From RYN-230 sp963837335 (GTDB lineage: Bacteria > Actinomycetota > Actinomycetes > Streptosporangiales > Streptosporangiaceae), in NCBI GenBank assembly GCA_963837335.1, contig CAWINS010000002.1, positions 110,093 to 174,092 on the forward strand: a DNA stretch of 64,000 nucleotides. The letters run 5' to 3'. The position numbers and the translations under genes were made by a program. Of this stretch, positions 45,728 to 55,038 are shown one piece after another. The notes beneath the pieces are model-generated. The model did no database searches, was not told where the DNA came from, and was given only the letters and a program-made list of their open reading frames with translations. The stretch's first letter is position 1. Every line of letters begins with the position of its first letter.

Positions 45728-48077
45728 GTGGCCATGATGTTCGGCGTCGTCAAGCGCCTGCTGCTGGGACGCCCGGTACGCAGTGATCGACTCGGCCATA
45801 CCCTGCTGCCCAAGCGGATCGCGCTGCCCGTGTTCGCCAGCGACGCGCTCTCCTCGGTCGCCTACGCGACCGAGGAGATCCTGATCGTGCTGTCGGTCGG
45901 GGGCATCGCGTTTTTCCACTACACCCCGTACATCGCGCTCGCGGTGGGCCTGCTCATGCTGGTCGTGGTCGCGTCGTACCGGCAGAACGTGCACGCCTAC
46001 CCGTCCGGCGGCGGGGACTACGAGGTGGCGACCACCAACCTCGGCGCCCCGGTGGGCCTGGTCGTGGCCAGCGCCCTGATGGTCAACTACACGCTGACCG
46101 TGGCGGTGTCGGTGTCCGCCGGGGTGGCCAACCTGGCCTCGGCCTTCCCGGTTCTGGACTCCAAGGTGACGCTCATCGCGGTGGTCCTGGTGGCGACCAT
46201 CGCGCTGATCAACTTGCGTGGGGTGCGGGAGTCGGGCACCGCGTTCGCGATCCCCACCTACTGCTTCATCGGCGTGGTCGCGCTGCTGATCATCTGGGGT
46301 GTCTTCCGGCTCGGGCTCGGCCATCACCTGGAGTCGGACAGCGCGAACTACCGGATCAAGACATCCCGCGAGTTCACCGGGGTCGCCCTGCTGTTCCTGC
46401 TGCTGCGCGCGTTCTCCTCGGGCTGCACCGCCCTCACCGGGGTCGAGGCGATCAGCAACGGCGTCCCCGCGTTCCGCAAGCCCAAGAGCAAGAACGCCGC
46501 CACCACGCTGGCCCTGCTCGGCGCTGATCGCGGTGGCGATGTTCGCCGGGGTCACGGCGCTGGCCCTGGCCAGTCACGTGCACTACGCTCCCGCGCAGGA
46601 CCTGATCGGGATGCCCGCCGGCACCAGCCAGCGCACGGTCATCGCCCAGGTGGGCCGGGCGGTGTTCGGCGACACTTCGCCGCTGTTCTACGTGCTGCAG
46701 TTGTTCACGGCGCTGATCCTGGTGCTCGCCGCGAACACCGCGTTCAACGGCTTCCCGGTGCTGGCCTCGATCCTGTCCCGGGACGGGAACATGCCCCGCC
46801 AGCTGCACAACCGTGGCGACCGGCTGGCCTACAGCAACGGCATCTTGCTGCTGGCCGGGTTCGCGATCCTGCTGATCGTGGTGTTCCAGGCCTCCCCCAC
46901 CCGGCTGATCCAGCTCTACATCATCGGCGTGTTCGTGTCGTTCGTGTGCAGCCAGACCGGGATGATCCGGCACTGGAACCGGCTGCTGCCTGACCAGACC
47001 GACAAGGCCGTACGACGGCACATGCTCCGGTCCCGGACGATCAACACGATCGGCGCCGTTGTCACCGCGGTCGTCCTGGTCATCGTCCTGATCAGCAAGT
47101 TCGCCAGCGGGGCCTGGATCGTCGTGGTGGCCATGCCGATCATCTGGCTGACCATGCGCGGCATCCATAAGCACTACGACAAGGTCGCGGTCGAGCTCAC
47201 CCCGCCGCAGGAACTCGGACAGCTCAACCTCACCCTGCCGGCCCGCAACCGCTCCATCGTCCTGGTGTCCAAGCTGCACCTGCCGACCCTGCGGGCGCTG
47301 GCCTACGCCCGGGCCACCCAGCCGAGCCACCTCGAGGCGGTCACGGTGGACGTGGACGAGGCGGAGACCCTCCGGCTGAAGGAGGAGTGGGAGCTGGCGA
47401 ACATCCCGGTGCCGCTGACCGTGGTCGCCTCGCCGTACCGGGAGATCACCCGGCCGGTGATGGGATACGTCAAGCGGCTGCGCCGGGAAAGCCCCCGCGA
47501 CATCGTCACCGTGTACATCCCGGAGTACGTGCTGGGTCACTGGTGGGAGCAGTTGCTGCACAACCAGAGTGCGCTGCGGCTGAAGTCCCGGCTGCTGCTG
47601 CTGCCCGGCGTGGTGGTGGCCAGCGTGCCCTACCAGCTGCGGTCCGCGGCGCACCGGTACCCGTCGGGGGTCCAGCTGCCGACGACAATCGCGCCCCCGG
47701 CGCCGGCAGGCGGGGCCGACGCCATGCCGCCGCTGCAGAAGCTGACCGCCGACCCGGACGCGCTGCACGCGGCCGACCTCCAGGCCGAATGCCGCGACGA
47801 GGGCGCGACCCCGATCGCCGACACCGTCGCCCATGAGTACGTGGACGTGGCGGGTACGCTGCGCACCGTCACCCTCCGCCCGCGGGGCACCAGCCTCACG
47901 ATGGAGGCGGACCTGTGGGACGGGACCGGCAGCGTCACCCTGATCTGGCTGGGCCGCCGGGACATCCCGGGGATCCGGCCCGGGCGGCGGATCACGGTGC
48001 ACGGGCGGGTCGCCCAGGTCAAAGACGAGCGGACCATCTACAACCCCAGCTACCAGCTCCAGCCCGGCCCGGATTGA
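45728..48077 (+). CDS. kimA: KimA-like potassium transporter fused to an OB-fold domain (one frameshift)
   Basis: An APC-superfamily transporter resembling B. subtilis KimA (YdaO) K+ importers: LPVFASDALSSVAYATEEIL, YRQNVHAYPSGGGDYEVATT, VNYTLTVAVSVSAGVANLAS, GCTALTGVEAISNGVPAF, about twelve helices, then a cytosolic UspA-like domain (SKLHLPTLRALAYA). One extra base near 46520 breaks the frame between the sixth and seventh helix. The last 120 residues (from about 665) are an OB-fold with VAGTLRTVTLRPRG, VTLIWLGRRDIPGIRPGRRI and HGRVAQVKDERTIYN, which in other actinomycetes is a separate small protein often found beside this transporter. Three starts (GTG 45728, ATG 45734, ATG 45737) are possible and none has a good ribosome site. 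Confidence 0.82.
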
Positions 48078-48242
48078 CCCGGGGGCCCGAGCCCCCGGAC
48101 CCCCAACGTGCCCGCTCCCGTAGGCACGTCATCTGCTGCGGCTACCGGGCTGGTCGCCGGCTCGGAGGGAACCCGCCTGCAGCGGGCCCCGCCTCGCCGG
48201 CGAATCGCGAGGGTTCCAGGGGCGTCACCCGGGCTAATCGGG

Positions 48243-48917
48243 CTAGCCGCTGAACCTATAACCCATGCCGGGCTCGGTGAGCAGGTAGCGGGGGTGGGAC
48301 GGGTCGGGTTCTAGCTTGCGCCGCAAGTGAGCGACGTGGACCCGGAGGTAGTTCGCCTCGGTCTGGTACTGCGGCCCCCACACCTCCCGGAGTAGCTGCT
48401 TCTGGGTGACCAGCCGGTTTTCGTTGCGGACGAGAATTTCCAGCAGCGCCCACTCGGTCGGGGTCAGCCGGACATCGCTGTCACCGCGGATGACGCGCTT
48501 GGCCGCCAGGTCCACGATGAAGTCCGGGGTCGCCAGCACCGGCTCGTCGGGGGCGGGCGTCGCCCGGCGGACCGCCGCGCGGAGCCGGGCGAGCAACTCG
48601 TTCATCCCGAACGGCTTGGTCACGTAGTCGTCCGCGCCGGCGTCCAGGGCGGCCACCTTCGCGACCTCTTGCCCCCACGCGGACAAGACGATGATCGGCG
48701 TGGACGTCCAGCCGCGCACGCCCCTGATCACCTCGGTGCCGTCCATGTCGGGCAGGCCGAGGTCGAGGATCAGCACGTCGGGGCGGTCCCGGGCCATCGC
48801 GACCAGCCCGGACGCGCCGTCCGCGGCGGTGCTGACCTCGTACTTGCGGGCGGTGAGGTTGATCCGCAGGGCGCGCAAGATCGGTTCCTCGTCGTCGATG
48901 ACGAGGACCTTGGTCAT
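48243..48917 (-). CDS. kdpE: KdpE-like response regulator
   Basis: A 224-residue OmpR-family regulator. MTKVLVIDDEEPILRALRIN gives the acidic pocket, the phospho-acceptor Asp is residue 52 in VLILDLGLPDMDG, with IVLSAWGQE and YVTKPFGMNE further on; the winged helix contains LTPTEWALLEILVRNENRLV, REVWGPQYQTEANYLRVHVA and the wing LLTEPGMGYRFSG. The sequence RxxWGPxYxTExxYLRVxxAxLRRKLE is typical of KdpE. It follows the kinase by 10 bases and lies tail-to-tail with the K+ transporter gene. No kdpFABC operon is present in the window. Confidence 0.93.
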   Translation of the reverse strand: MTKVLVIDDEEPILRALRINLTARKYEVSTAADGASGLVAMARDRPDVLILDLGLPDMDGTEVIRGVRGWTSTPIIVLSAWGQEVAKVAALDAGADDYVTKPFGMNELLARLRAAVRRATPAPDEPVLATPDFIVDLAAKRVIRGDSDVRLTPTEWALLEILVRNENRLVTQKQLLREVWGPQYQTEANYLRVHVAHLRRKLEPDPSHPRYLLTEPGMGYRFSG

Positions 48918-48927
48918 AGCCGGGCGG

Positions 48928-50757
48928 TCACTGCTCGGCGGGCGCGGCCGACGCGGCGGGGGCGGCCGCACCCGGCAGGCTCACCTGGACCGTCAGTCCC
49001 CCGCCCGGCGTGTCGGCCGCGTGGATCGTGCCGCCCATCGCCTCCAGGAAACCCTTGGCCACGGCGAGCCCCAGCCCGACGCCGTTGCCCGCAGCGCGAT
49101 CGCCGAGCCGCTCGAACGGCTCGAACATGCGCAGCTTGAACTCGTCCGGGACGCCCGGGCCGTGGTCGCACACCTCCAGCAGCACGCTGGGGCCGGCCGA
49201 CCAGGCCCGCAACTCGGGCGGCCGTCCGGCCGGGGAATGGGCCAGCGCGTTGGAGAACAGGTTGGCCAGCACCCGCTCCAGCAGCACCGGATCCGTGCGT
49301 ACCAGGGCCAGGTCGTCTGGCACCGCGATCCGCACGCTGCTGGCCGGGGCCAGCCCGAGCAGGGCGGCCGGCGCGACTTCCTCGACGGAAGTGGGCCGCA
49401 GGAACGGCTGCAGCGACCCGGTGGCCAGGCGGCTCATGTCCAGCAGGTTGCCGATCAGGGCGTCCAGCCGGTCCGCCCCGTCCTCGATGGTCGCGAGCAG
49501 CGCCGCCTCGTCGGCCGGGGTCCACTGCACGTCGGTCTGCCGCAGCGTGCTGACGCTGGCCTTGATCGAGGCCAGCGGGGTACGCAGGTCGTGGCTGACC
49601 GCGGCGAGCAGCGCGGTGCGCATCCGGTTCCCCTCGGCCAGCGCCTCGGCCTGGGCCGCCTGGGTGCGCAGCCGGTCCCGGTCCAGTGCCGCGCCGACCT
49701 GGGCGGCGAACCCGTCCAGCAGCCGGGCCGTGATCGGCCGGGTCTGCCCCGCGACGATCAGGGCGACAGTGTCGCTGACTGGGACGTGGGTGGCCAGCGC
49801 CTCCGGCCGGGCGGACCCGCTGACCGCGACGCTCACCCACTGGTCCCGGACCCGCTCGGCCAGTTCGGCCCGGCCGCCCCAGGCGCTGGTCAGGTGATCC
49901 AGCACGGCGGTGGGCGTGTCAGCCCCGCCGAGCACGGTCTGGGCCAGCCCGAGCAGGGACGCGGCCTCGTCGGCGCTGCGGGCCGCCAGCACCTGCCGGC
50001 GCGCGGCCAGGTGGACCACGCTGCTGACCGTCACCGCCACGGTCACGAACAGCAGCAACGCCAGCATGTTGCGGGGCTCGGCGATGGTCAGGGTGTGCAG
50101 GGGCTTGGTGAAATACCAGTTGAGCAGCAGGCTCGCGGTGATGGCGGCGAGCACGGCGGGCCAGAAGCCGCCGACGATCGCCACCGCGACCACGCCCACC
50201 AGGTACAGCAGCAGGTCGTTGGCGAGATCCAGGTGCGGGCGCAGCGCCACCAGCAGCGCGGTGAGCAGCGGCAACCCCGCCGCCACCAGGAGGATCCCGG
50301 CGAGCTGCCGCCTGCCGCGCAGGCCAGCCCGCACGGTACCGGCCGCCAGCCCGGTCAGCCCGGTCCAGCCCGCCTCGCCGCCCGCAGGCCGCTCGCCATG
50401 GACACGCACAATCCCTAGTCTGAACGACGATACGAGCCAGCGCACCATCAGGCCGGTCCCGGCCCCGGCCAGGACGCATCCGGCCATGACCACCGCGGCG
50501 CGCACGGCCACCGGCCCGGTCATCCTCAGCTGGGCGTACGGCGGGCGGGAGAAGCCCACCACGGTCAGCCAGCCGATCACCCCGAGCACCGGCGCGACCA
50601 GCGGCTCGGACACCGCGGAGATGGACAGGACCACGGCCGCGGCGATGATGAGGACCCCGGTGGCCGGGAGACGGCCGCCCAGCCCGGCGGCGAGCGCGCC
50701 GGTGACCAGCAGCGCGGTGAAGCCGGCCGGGCAACGCGAAGTGCGCCGCCAGTCCAC
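48928..50757 (-). CDS. kdpD: KdpD-like sensor kinase lacking the N-terminal KdpD/Usp domains
   Basis: A 609-residue kinase. It begins with an extra set of about four hydrophobic segments (residues 10-115), then the DUF4118 four-helix KdpD membrane unit (LLTALLVALRPHLDLANDLLLYLVG ... shown in two parts; LLLNWYFTKPLHTLTIAEP), a GAF-like region, HisKA (LLAAVSHDLRTPLASIKASV) and HATPase (LANLFSNALAHSP, DHGPGVPDEFKL, VGLGLAVAKGFLEAMGG). Standard KdpD starts with a 200-residue KdpD domain with a Walker-like motif and a Usp domain that bind c-di-AMP in some species; both are missing. The kinase may thus respond differently, through the membrane part. The start at 50757 is provisional. Confidence 0.85.
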   Translation of the reverse strand: MDWRRTSRCPAGFTALLVTGALAAGLGGRLPATGVLIIAAAVVLSISAVSEPLVAPVLGVIGWLTVVGFSRPPYAQLRMTGPVAVRAAVVMAGCVLAGAGTGLMVRWLVSSFRLGIVRVHGERPAGGEAGWTGLTGLAAGTVRAGLRGRRQLAGILLVAAGLPLLTALLVALRPHLDLANDLLLYLVGVVAVAIVGGFWPAVLAAITASLLLNWYFTKPLHTLTIAEPRNMLALLLFVTVAVTVSSVVHLAARRQVLAARSADEAASLLGLAQTVLGGADTPTAVLDHLTSAWGGRAELAERVRDQWVSVAVSGSARPEALATHVPVSDTVALIVAGQTRPITARLLDGFAAQVGAALDRDRLRTQAAQAEALAEGNRMRTALLAAVSHDLRTPLASIKASVSTLRQTDVQWTPADEAALLATIEDGADRLDALIGNLLDMSRLATGSLQPFLRPTSVEEVAPAALLGLAPASSVRIAVPDDLALVRTDPVLLERVLANLFSNALAHSPAGRPPELRAWSAGPSVLLEVCDHGPGVPDEFKLRMFEPFERLGDRAAGNGVGLGLAVAKGFLEAMGGTIHAADTPGGGLTVQVSLPGAAAPAASAAPAEQ

Positions 50758-50955
50758 GGGGCGAACGGTTACGGTCCATTGGAATCAGCTTCGCCCGCGC
50801 GAGGCCACCCAGAGCCGATCTTCACATCGCCTTAACGTCCGCGCACAAGACCTTAACGCCCCCCTAACGCCCGTGCCCGCCGGCGACACTCCCCGGTCCG
50901 GCCACCCAGCCCCGGCGCCTCCACCGCCCCAGCGCCCCCCACCACCCCCGATGAT

Positions 50956-51011
50956 CGATTAACAGTTCGAGCTTGACCCCATATACGGGGCCTAATCCGA
51001 ACTGTTAATCG
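50956..51011. terminator. Nested inverted repeat after the MFS gene
   Basis: CGATTAACAGTTCG (50956-50969) is perfectly inverted at 50998-51011 with a 28-base loop that itself contains CCCC-atatac-GGGG. It lies 10 bases beyond the stop of the minus-strand MFS gene. A terminator is most likely. Confidence 0.6.
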
Positions 51012-51021
51012 GATGTATGAG

Positions 51022-52491
51022 TCAGGGACCGGGAGTGGCCGGCTGGGGGGCGGCGATGGCGTCATCAGCAGGGTGGGGCGACGGGACCGGGACCGGGACC
51101 GGGCGGCGGACGAAGGCGGCCGCGGTGGCGGCCAGCACGGCGGCCCCGGCCATGATCAGCCACAGGTGCCGGAACGCGCTCACCGCGCCGGCCGCCGTGG
51201 CCGGGATCCCGATGATGGTGACCAGCACGGCCACGCCGAGCGCGGAGGCGACCTGGCGGGCCATGTTGACCAGGGCGGACCCGGTGCCGAACCGGGCGGC
51301 CGGCAGCGCGGTGGTGCTCGCGCTCATCAGCGTGGGCAGCGTGAGGCCGACCCCCATCCCGGTCAGCAGCATGCTGGGCAGCATGCCCACCGCGTAGTTC
51401 GGGACGACGCTGACCGAGAAGACCCGCCAGAGCAGCCCGGCCGCGAACAGCAGGTTCCCGGCCGCGGCGACCGGCGCGGAGCCGATCCGGCGGGCCAGCG
51501 GGCCCGCCCCGACCGCGAGGGCCGGGACCATGGCCGGGCCGGGGGCGATGGCCAGGCCGGTGCGCAGCGCCGAGTAGTGCCAGACCGTCTGGCACCACAG
51601 CACGTTGGACAGCAGCATGGCCGCGAACCCGATGCTGAACACGAAGACCGCCGCGCTGGCCGACCGGAACGCCGGGATGCGCAGCAGATGCAGCTCGACC
51701 AGCGGCCGCTCGTGGTGGGAGCAGCGCCACAGGAACCAGCCGATCGCCACCGCCGCCCCGCCCAGCAGCGCGATGACCCCGGCCGAGGACCAGCCCCAGG
51801 TGGGGCCCTCCACCAGGCCGCCGGTCAGGCCGCCGATCCCGGCGGTGAGCAGCACCACGCCGAGGAGGTCGGGCAGCCGCTCGCTGTCCCGGGCCGGCGG
51901 GTGCGGCAGCACCCGGGCTCCGGCCACCAGCGCGGCCACCCCGATCGGCAGGTTGACCAGGAACACCCACCGCCAGTCCAGCTGGACCAGCAGCCCGCCC
52001 GCCACCGGGCCCAGGGCGGCCGAGACACCGCCGACCGCGGCCCAGGCCCGGACCCGCCCGGGCCGCTTGTCCGGCGGGGTGGCCGCCAGCAGCAGCGCCA
52101 GCGAGGTCGGGATCAGCGCGGCCGCACCCGCGGCCTGCACGACCCGCGCCGCGATCAGCACGGCGAGATCCGGCGCGGCGGCGCAGGCGGCCGACGCGAG
52201 CGTGAAGATGGCGATCCCGGCCAGGAACACCCGCCGCTGCCCGGTCCGGTCCCCCAGCCGGCCCGCCGGCACCAGCAGGGCGGCGAACACGATGGCGTAG
52301 GCGTTGAGCACCCAGGACAGCCCGGCCAGCGAGGCGCCGCCGAAATCCCGCCCGATGCTGGGCAGGGCCACGTTCACGATGAACAGGTCCAGGTTGGACA
52401 TGAAGATCGCGGCGACCACCACGGTGAACACGGCCAGCGGTCCCGCGCCACGCGGCTCGGCCGCCTCATGGTTTGGAATTCCAACTGCCAT
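51022..52491 (-). CDS. MFS drug exporter, DHA2 (EmrB/QacA) family
   Basis: A 489-residue transporter with fourteen predicted helices. MSNLDLFIVNVALPSIGRDF is motif D1 (with the conserved Asp), GRLGDRTGQRRVFLAG motif A, ARVVQAAGAAALIPTSLALL motif B and AWAAVGGVSAALGPVAGGLL motif C, the antiporter signature. These proteins export drugs, dyes or natural products using the proton gradient. It diverges from an HxlR-methyltransferase gene with a 45-base gap holding a likely operator. A perfect palindrome TTGGAATTCCAA lies within its first codons (about 52472-52483). Confidence 0.92.
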   Translation of the reverse strand: MAVGIPNHEAAEPRGAGPLAVFTVVVAAIFMSNLDLFIVNVALPSIGRDFGGASLAGLSWVLNAYAIVFAALLVPAGRLGDRTGQRRVFLAGIAIFTLASAACAAAPDLAVLIAARVVQAAGAAALIPTSLALLLAATPPDKRPGRVRAWAAVGGVSAALGPVAGGLLVQLDWRWVFLVNLPIGVAALVAGARVLPHPPARDSERLPDLLGVVLLTAGIGGLTGGLVEGPTWGWSSAGVIALLGGAAVAIGWFLWRCSHHERPLVELHLLRIPAFRSASAAVFVFSIGFAAMLLSNVLWCQTVWHYSALRTGLAIAPGPAMVPALAVGAGPLARRIGSAPVAAAGNLLFAAGLLWRVFSVSVVPNYAVGMLPSMLLTGMGVGLTLPTLMSASTTALPAARFGTGSALVNMARQVASALGVAVLVTIIGIPATAAGAVSAFRHLWLIMAGAAVLAATAAAFVRRPVPVPVPSPHPADDAIAAPQPATPGP

Positions 52492-52510
52492 GGCAGGAGA
52501 GTAGCGCTAG

Positions 52511-52531
52511 TAGGTTTGATATGGCAACCTA
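52511..52531. promoter_or_regulatory. Operator-like inverted repeat between the MFS and HxlR-methyltransferase genes
   Basis: TAGGTT (52511-52516) and AACCTA (52526-52531) are perfect arms around 9 bases, in the 45-base gap between the divergent genes and directly before the ribosome site AGGAG. Size and place suit the winged-helix HxlR domain encoded next to it. Confidence 0.5.
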
Positions 52532-52536
52532 GGAGC

Positions 52537-53785
52537 ATGGCTAGGACCACATCCGACCCCGAAGCCCCCGGTACGGGACCCGCGGCTGACCAGGGACCCG
52601 CGGCTGACCAGGGACCCGCGGCTGACCGGGGACCCGCGGCTGATGACGAGCACCTGGCGCAGCCGGATCTGCCCGGCCGGCCCTGCTCCATCGCCCGGGC
52701 CCTGGACCTGATCGGCGAGAAATGGGCGCTGCTGGCGATCCGGGAGATCTCTTTCGGCAACCGCCGCTTCAACGAGATCGCGCGGAACACCGGGGCGCCC
52801 CGCGACCGGCTCGCAGCCCGGCTGCGCGGCCTGGTCAACGCGGGAATCCTGGAGCGCCGCGAGTACCAGAGCACGCCGCCGCGCGCGGAGTATCACCTGA
52901 CCGCCGCGGGCCGCGATCTCACCCCCGTGCTCCGGTCCCTGGTGGCATGGGGCGACCGCTGGGTCTCCGACCAGCCGCCGGCCACGCTCATGCACGGTGA
53001 CCACGAACTTGACCAGATGGTGGTCTGCCGCCGCTGCGGCGCCGAGGCCCCCCACCGGGTCTCGCTCCAGGTGAACAGCCCGGGCTGGGATGTGCACGGA
53101 CCCGTCCCGGCCAGCGACTTAGCCGGGACCGCTGCCGCCTGGGACGCGGAGTACGCGGCCGGGCGCTACGCCGGCGACCCGCCGGTGGAGTTCGTCCGCG
53201 ACATCATCGCCGCCGCCGCCCAGCGCGGGCTGCGGCACGGGCTCTACGTCGGATGCGGCAGCGGGCGGAACCTGATCCCACTGCTCGACGCCGGCCTCGA
53301 CCTCACCGGGCTGGACATTTCCCGGCAGGCCATCGCGCACCTGCGGGCCCGCGCGCCCGGACCGGGCCGGGCAGCTGATCTCCGGCGATCTGGGCGCGCT
53401 GCCCCCGACGGCCCGGTATGACCTGGTCGTCGGCATCCAGGTCTTCCAGCACGGCACCCGGGCGCAGGCGCACCGGCACCTGGCCGCCGCGGCCGACCGG
53501 GTCAGGCCCGGCGGCCTGCTCTGTGTCCGGGTCAATGCGGCCGGCACCGATATCGAGCACCCGCACCGGCGGTTCGAGGAGCATGACGACGGCAGCTTCT
53601 CGGTCCGCTACCGCAGCGGGCCCAAGGCCGGGCTGGACATCCATTTCTTCGCGGCCGCCGAATTGGCCGCGGTCGTGGGCGGCGCCTTCGACCCCGTGCT
53701 GCCGCCCCGCCTGCACGTCACCTGGCGCACCCCGCCCGGGCGGGGCCAGTGGTCGCAGTGGGAGGCCATCTGGCTGCGCCGCTGA
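52537..53785 (+). CDS. HxlR-type regulator fused to a SAM methyltransferase (one frameshift)
   Basis: A two-domain protein of about 415 residues. After a repetitive leader (four ADQGPA-type units) the HxlR winged helix (about residues 50-145) has CSIARALDLIGEKWALLAIR, EISFGNRRFNEIARNTG, LAARLRGLVNAGILERREYQ and YHLTAAGRDLTPVLRSL. A CRRCGAEA zinc-ribbon-like pair follows, then a methyltransferase domain: LYVGCGSGRNLIPLLDAGLD (SAM motif I), LTGLDISRQAI, and after one frameshift near 53357 LISGDLGALPPTARYDLVVG and DRVRPGGLLCVRVNAAGTD. AGGAG lies just before the ATG. Divergent from a drug exporter, so it may both regulate export and modify the exported compound, which is inference. Confidence 0.8.
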
Positions 53786-53904
53786 CGGCCCTGGAGCACG
53801 CCTGGGCCGCTGGGCTGGCGAGCAGGGTCGCCAGAGCCTGCGGGACAACTGAGGCCTGCGGGACTACTCAGGGGCCTCAGGTTCGCTGGGACCTGCGGGA
53901 CCGC

Positions 53905-54197
53905 TCAGGGCTGCAGGAGTACGGGGCACTCCTCGTGGACCCACTGGCCGTCCGGGCGCCGGCGGGCGTCCTGCGTGGCGGTGATGATCTGCCCGCATCG
54001 CTCGCAGACCGAGCCGGGCGCGTGCGCCTCGTTGCTCTCCGCGTCGATGAAGTTGACCTCTTCGTCCTCGCGCTTCGTGCTCGATGGTACTCCTGCTCTT
54101 CCTCGGCCTCAGTGGGCCCGGGCGGGGCTTCCTCCTCCTCGAATCGCTTCCGCTCCTCGTCGCCGTATTCGGGCCCAAAGTCTGGCCGGACAGTCAT
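53905..54197 (-). CDS. Small acidic protein with a CxxC...HxxxC zinc site (frameshifted)
   Basis: The start MTVRPDFGPEYGDEERKRFE continues with a Glu-rich stretch; near 54085 one base appears to be missing, after which the frame reads EDEEVNFIDAESNEAHAPGS, then VCERCGQIITATQDARRRP and WVHEECPVLLQP. The second part is the conserved piece: C-x2-C, about 22 residues, H-x3-C, expected to bind one zinc ion. Corrected length is about 97 residues. I know similar short actinobacterial proteins only as hypothetical. The gene lies downstream of the DNA glycosylase on the same strand. Confidence 0.6.
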
Positions 54198-55038
54198 GAT
54201 TGCCCCCTGCCTGTGAGCGGACGTGACCGCGTTCCGGAGTGATCAACCCGACTCTATACGCCGCAGCCCCCGCCGTTCTTACGACATTTCCCGCGGGACG
54301 TGCGCTGCGCCGGGTGATTTGCCCGATTGGGGCGAACGTTCCGCGGGAGATGTCGCGGGGGCCGGGCCGGGGCGGCTGCGCGAGGCGACTACGCGGGGGG
54401 TCCGGGGGCGCCAGGGCGGGCGGGACTACGCGGGCGGTCCGGCGAGGCGCGCCGGGCGGGCCGCTGGCCTGGGCCCGAAGCCGGGCAAACTCCCCGGCCA
54501 GGGCGGCGGGGGTCCAGTGCGCGTTGAGGCCGCTGGGATTGGGCAGCACCCACAGCCGGGTCGGGCCGATGACGGCGGCCTGCGGGCCCACGACCGCGTC
54601 CGGATGGCCGAACGCCGTCCGGTACACGGTCACGCCGAGCACGGCGAGCCACTGCGGGCGTAGCCGGGCCATCTTCTCCTGCAGCTCCAGGGCGCCCGCG
54701 CGCAACTCCGCCGGGGCCAGCTCGGCGGCCCGGGCCGTGGCGCGGGGGGCCACGTTGGTGATCCCCAGGCCCAGGGCCAGCAGCTGGTCCTGCTCGTCCG
54801 GCCGGAACTGGCGGGGGGTGAACCCGGACCGGTGCAAGGCCGGCCAGAAGCGATTGCCCGGGCGGGCAAAGTGGTGGCCGGTCGCGGCCGAGTACAAGCC
54901 GGGGTTAATGCCCGCGAATACGACCCGCAGGCCGGGGGCGAGAACATCGGGAATCGTGGCGTCGCGGGCGGCTTCGAGATCGGCCGGCGTCGGGCGCGGC
55001 CGGGAGGAACCGGCCGTCGCAGAGGGAGCCTGAGCCAC
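54109..55038 (-). CDS. mug: G/U mismatch-specific DNA glycosylase (Mug)
   Basis: The first about 205 residues match Mug/TDG uracil glycosylases: VVFAGINPGLYSAATGHHFA (catalytic Asn and uracil pocket), PGNRFWPALHRSGFTPRQFR, LGITNVAPRATARAAEL and VLPNPSGLNAHWTP (the intercalation loop). Mug removes U or ethenocytosine mispaired with G. The family normally ends soon after FARLRAQA (near 54440); here the frame continues another 100 residues of Arg/Pro-rich sequence, through an intergenic-like inverted repeat and 88 bases into the next gene. The extension is therefore probably an artefact of a base error that removed the stop. The start is a GTG. Confidence 0.85.
   Translation of the reverse strand: MAQAPSATAGSSRPRPTPADLEAARDATIPDVLAPGLRVVFAGINPGLYSAATGHHFARPGNRFWPALHRSGFTPRQFRPDEQDQLLALGLGITNVAPRATARAAELAPAELRAGALELQEKMARLRPQWLAVLGVTVYRTAFGHPDAVVGPQAAVIGPTRLWVLPNPSGLNAHWTPAALAGEFARLRAQASGPPGAPRRTARVVPPALAPPDPPRSRLAQPPRPGPRDISRGTFAPIGQITRRSARPAGNVVRTAGAAAYRVGLITPERGHVRSQAGGNHDCPARLWARIRRRGAEAIRGGGSPARAH
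54282..54355. terminator. Nested inverted repeat between the mug domain end and the zinc-protein gene
   Basis: CGACATTTCCCGCGGGACGT (54282-54301) is inverted at 54336-54355 with two mismatches; the loop contains CGGG-tgattt-GCCCG. It lies between the likely real end of mug and the start of the next minus-strand gene, as expected for a terminator. Confidence 0.45.

Noticed and set aside
51013..52536. Plus-strand frame upstream of and continuous with the HxlR gene, rich in Arg/Gly/Asp/Gln
   Set aside because: It is antisense to the EmrB-type transporter; the real start is the ATG at 52537 with AGGAG before it.
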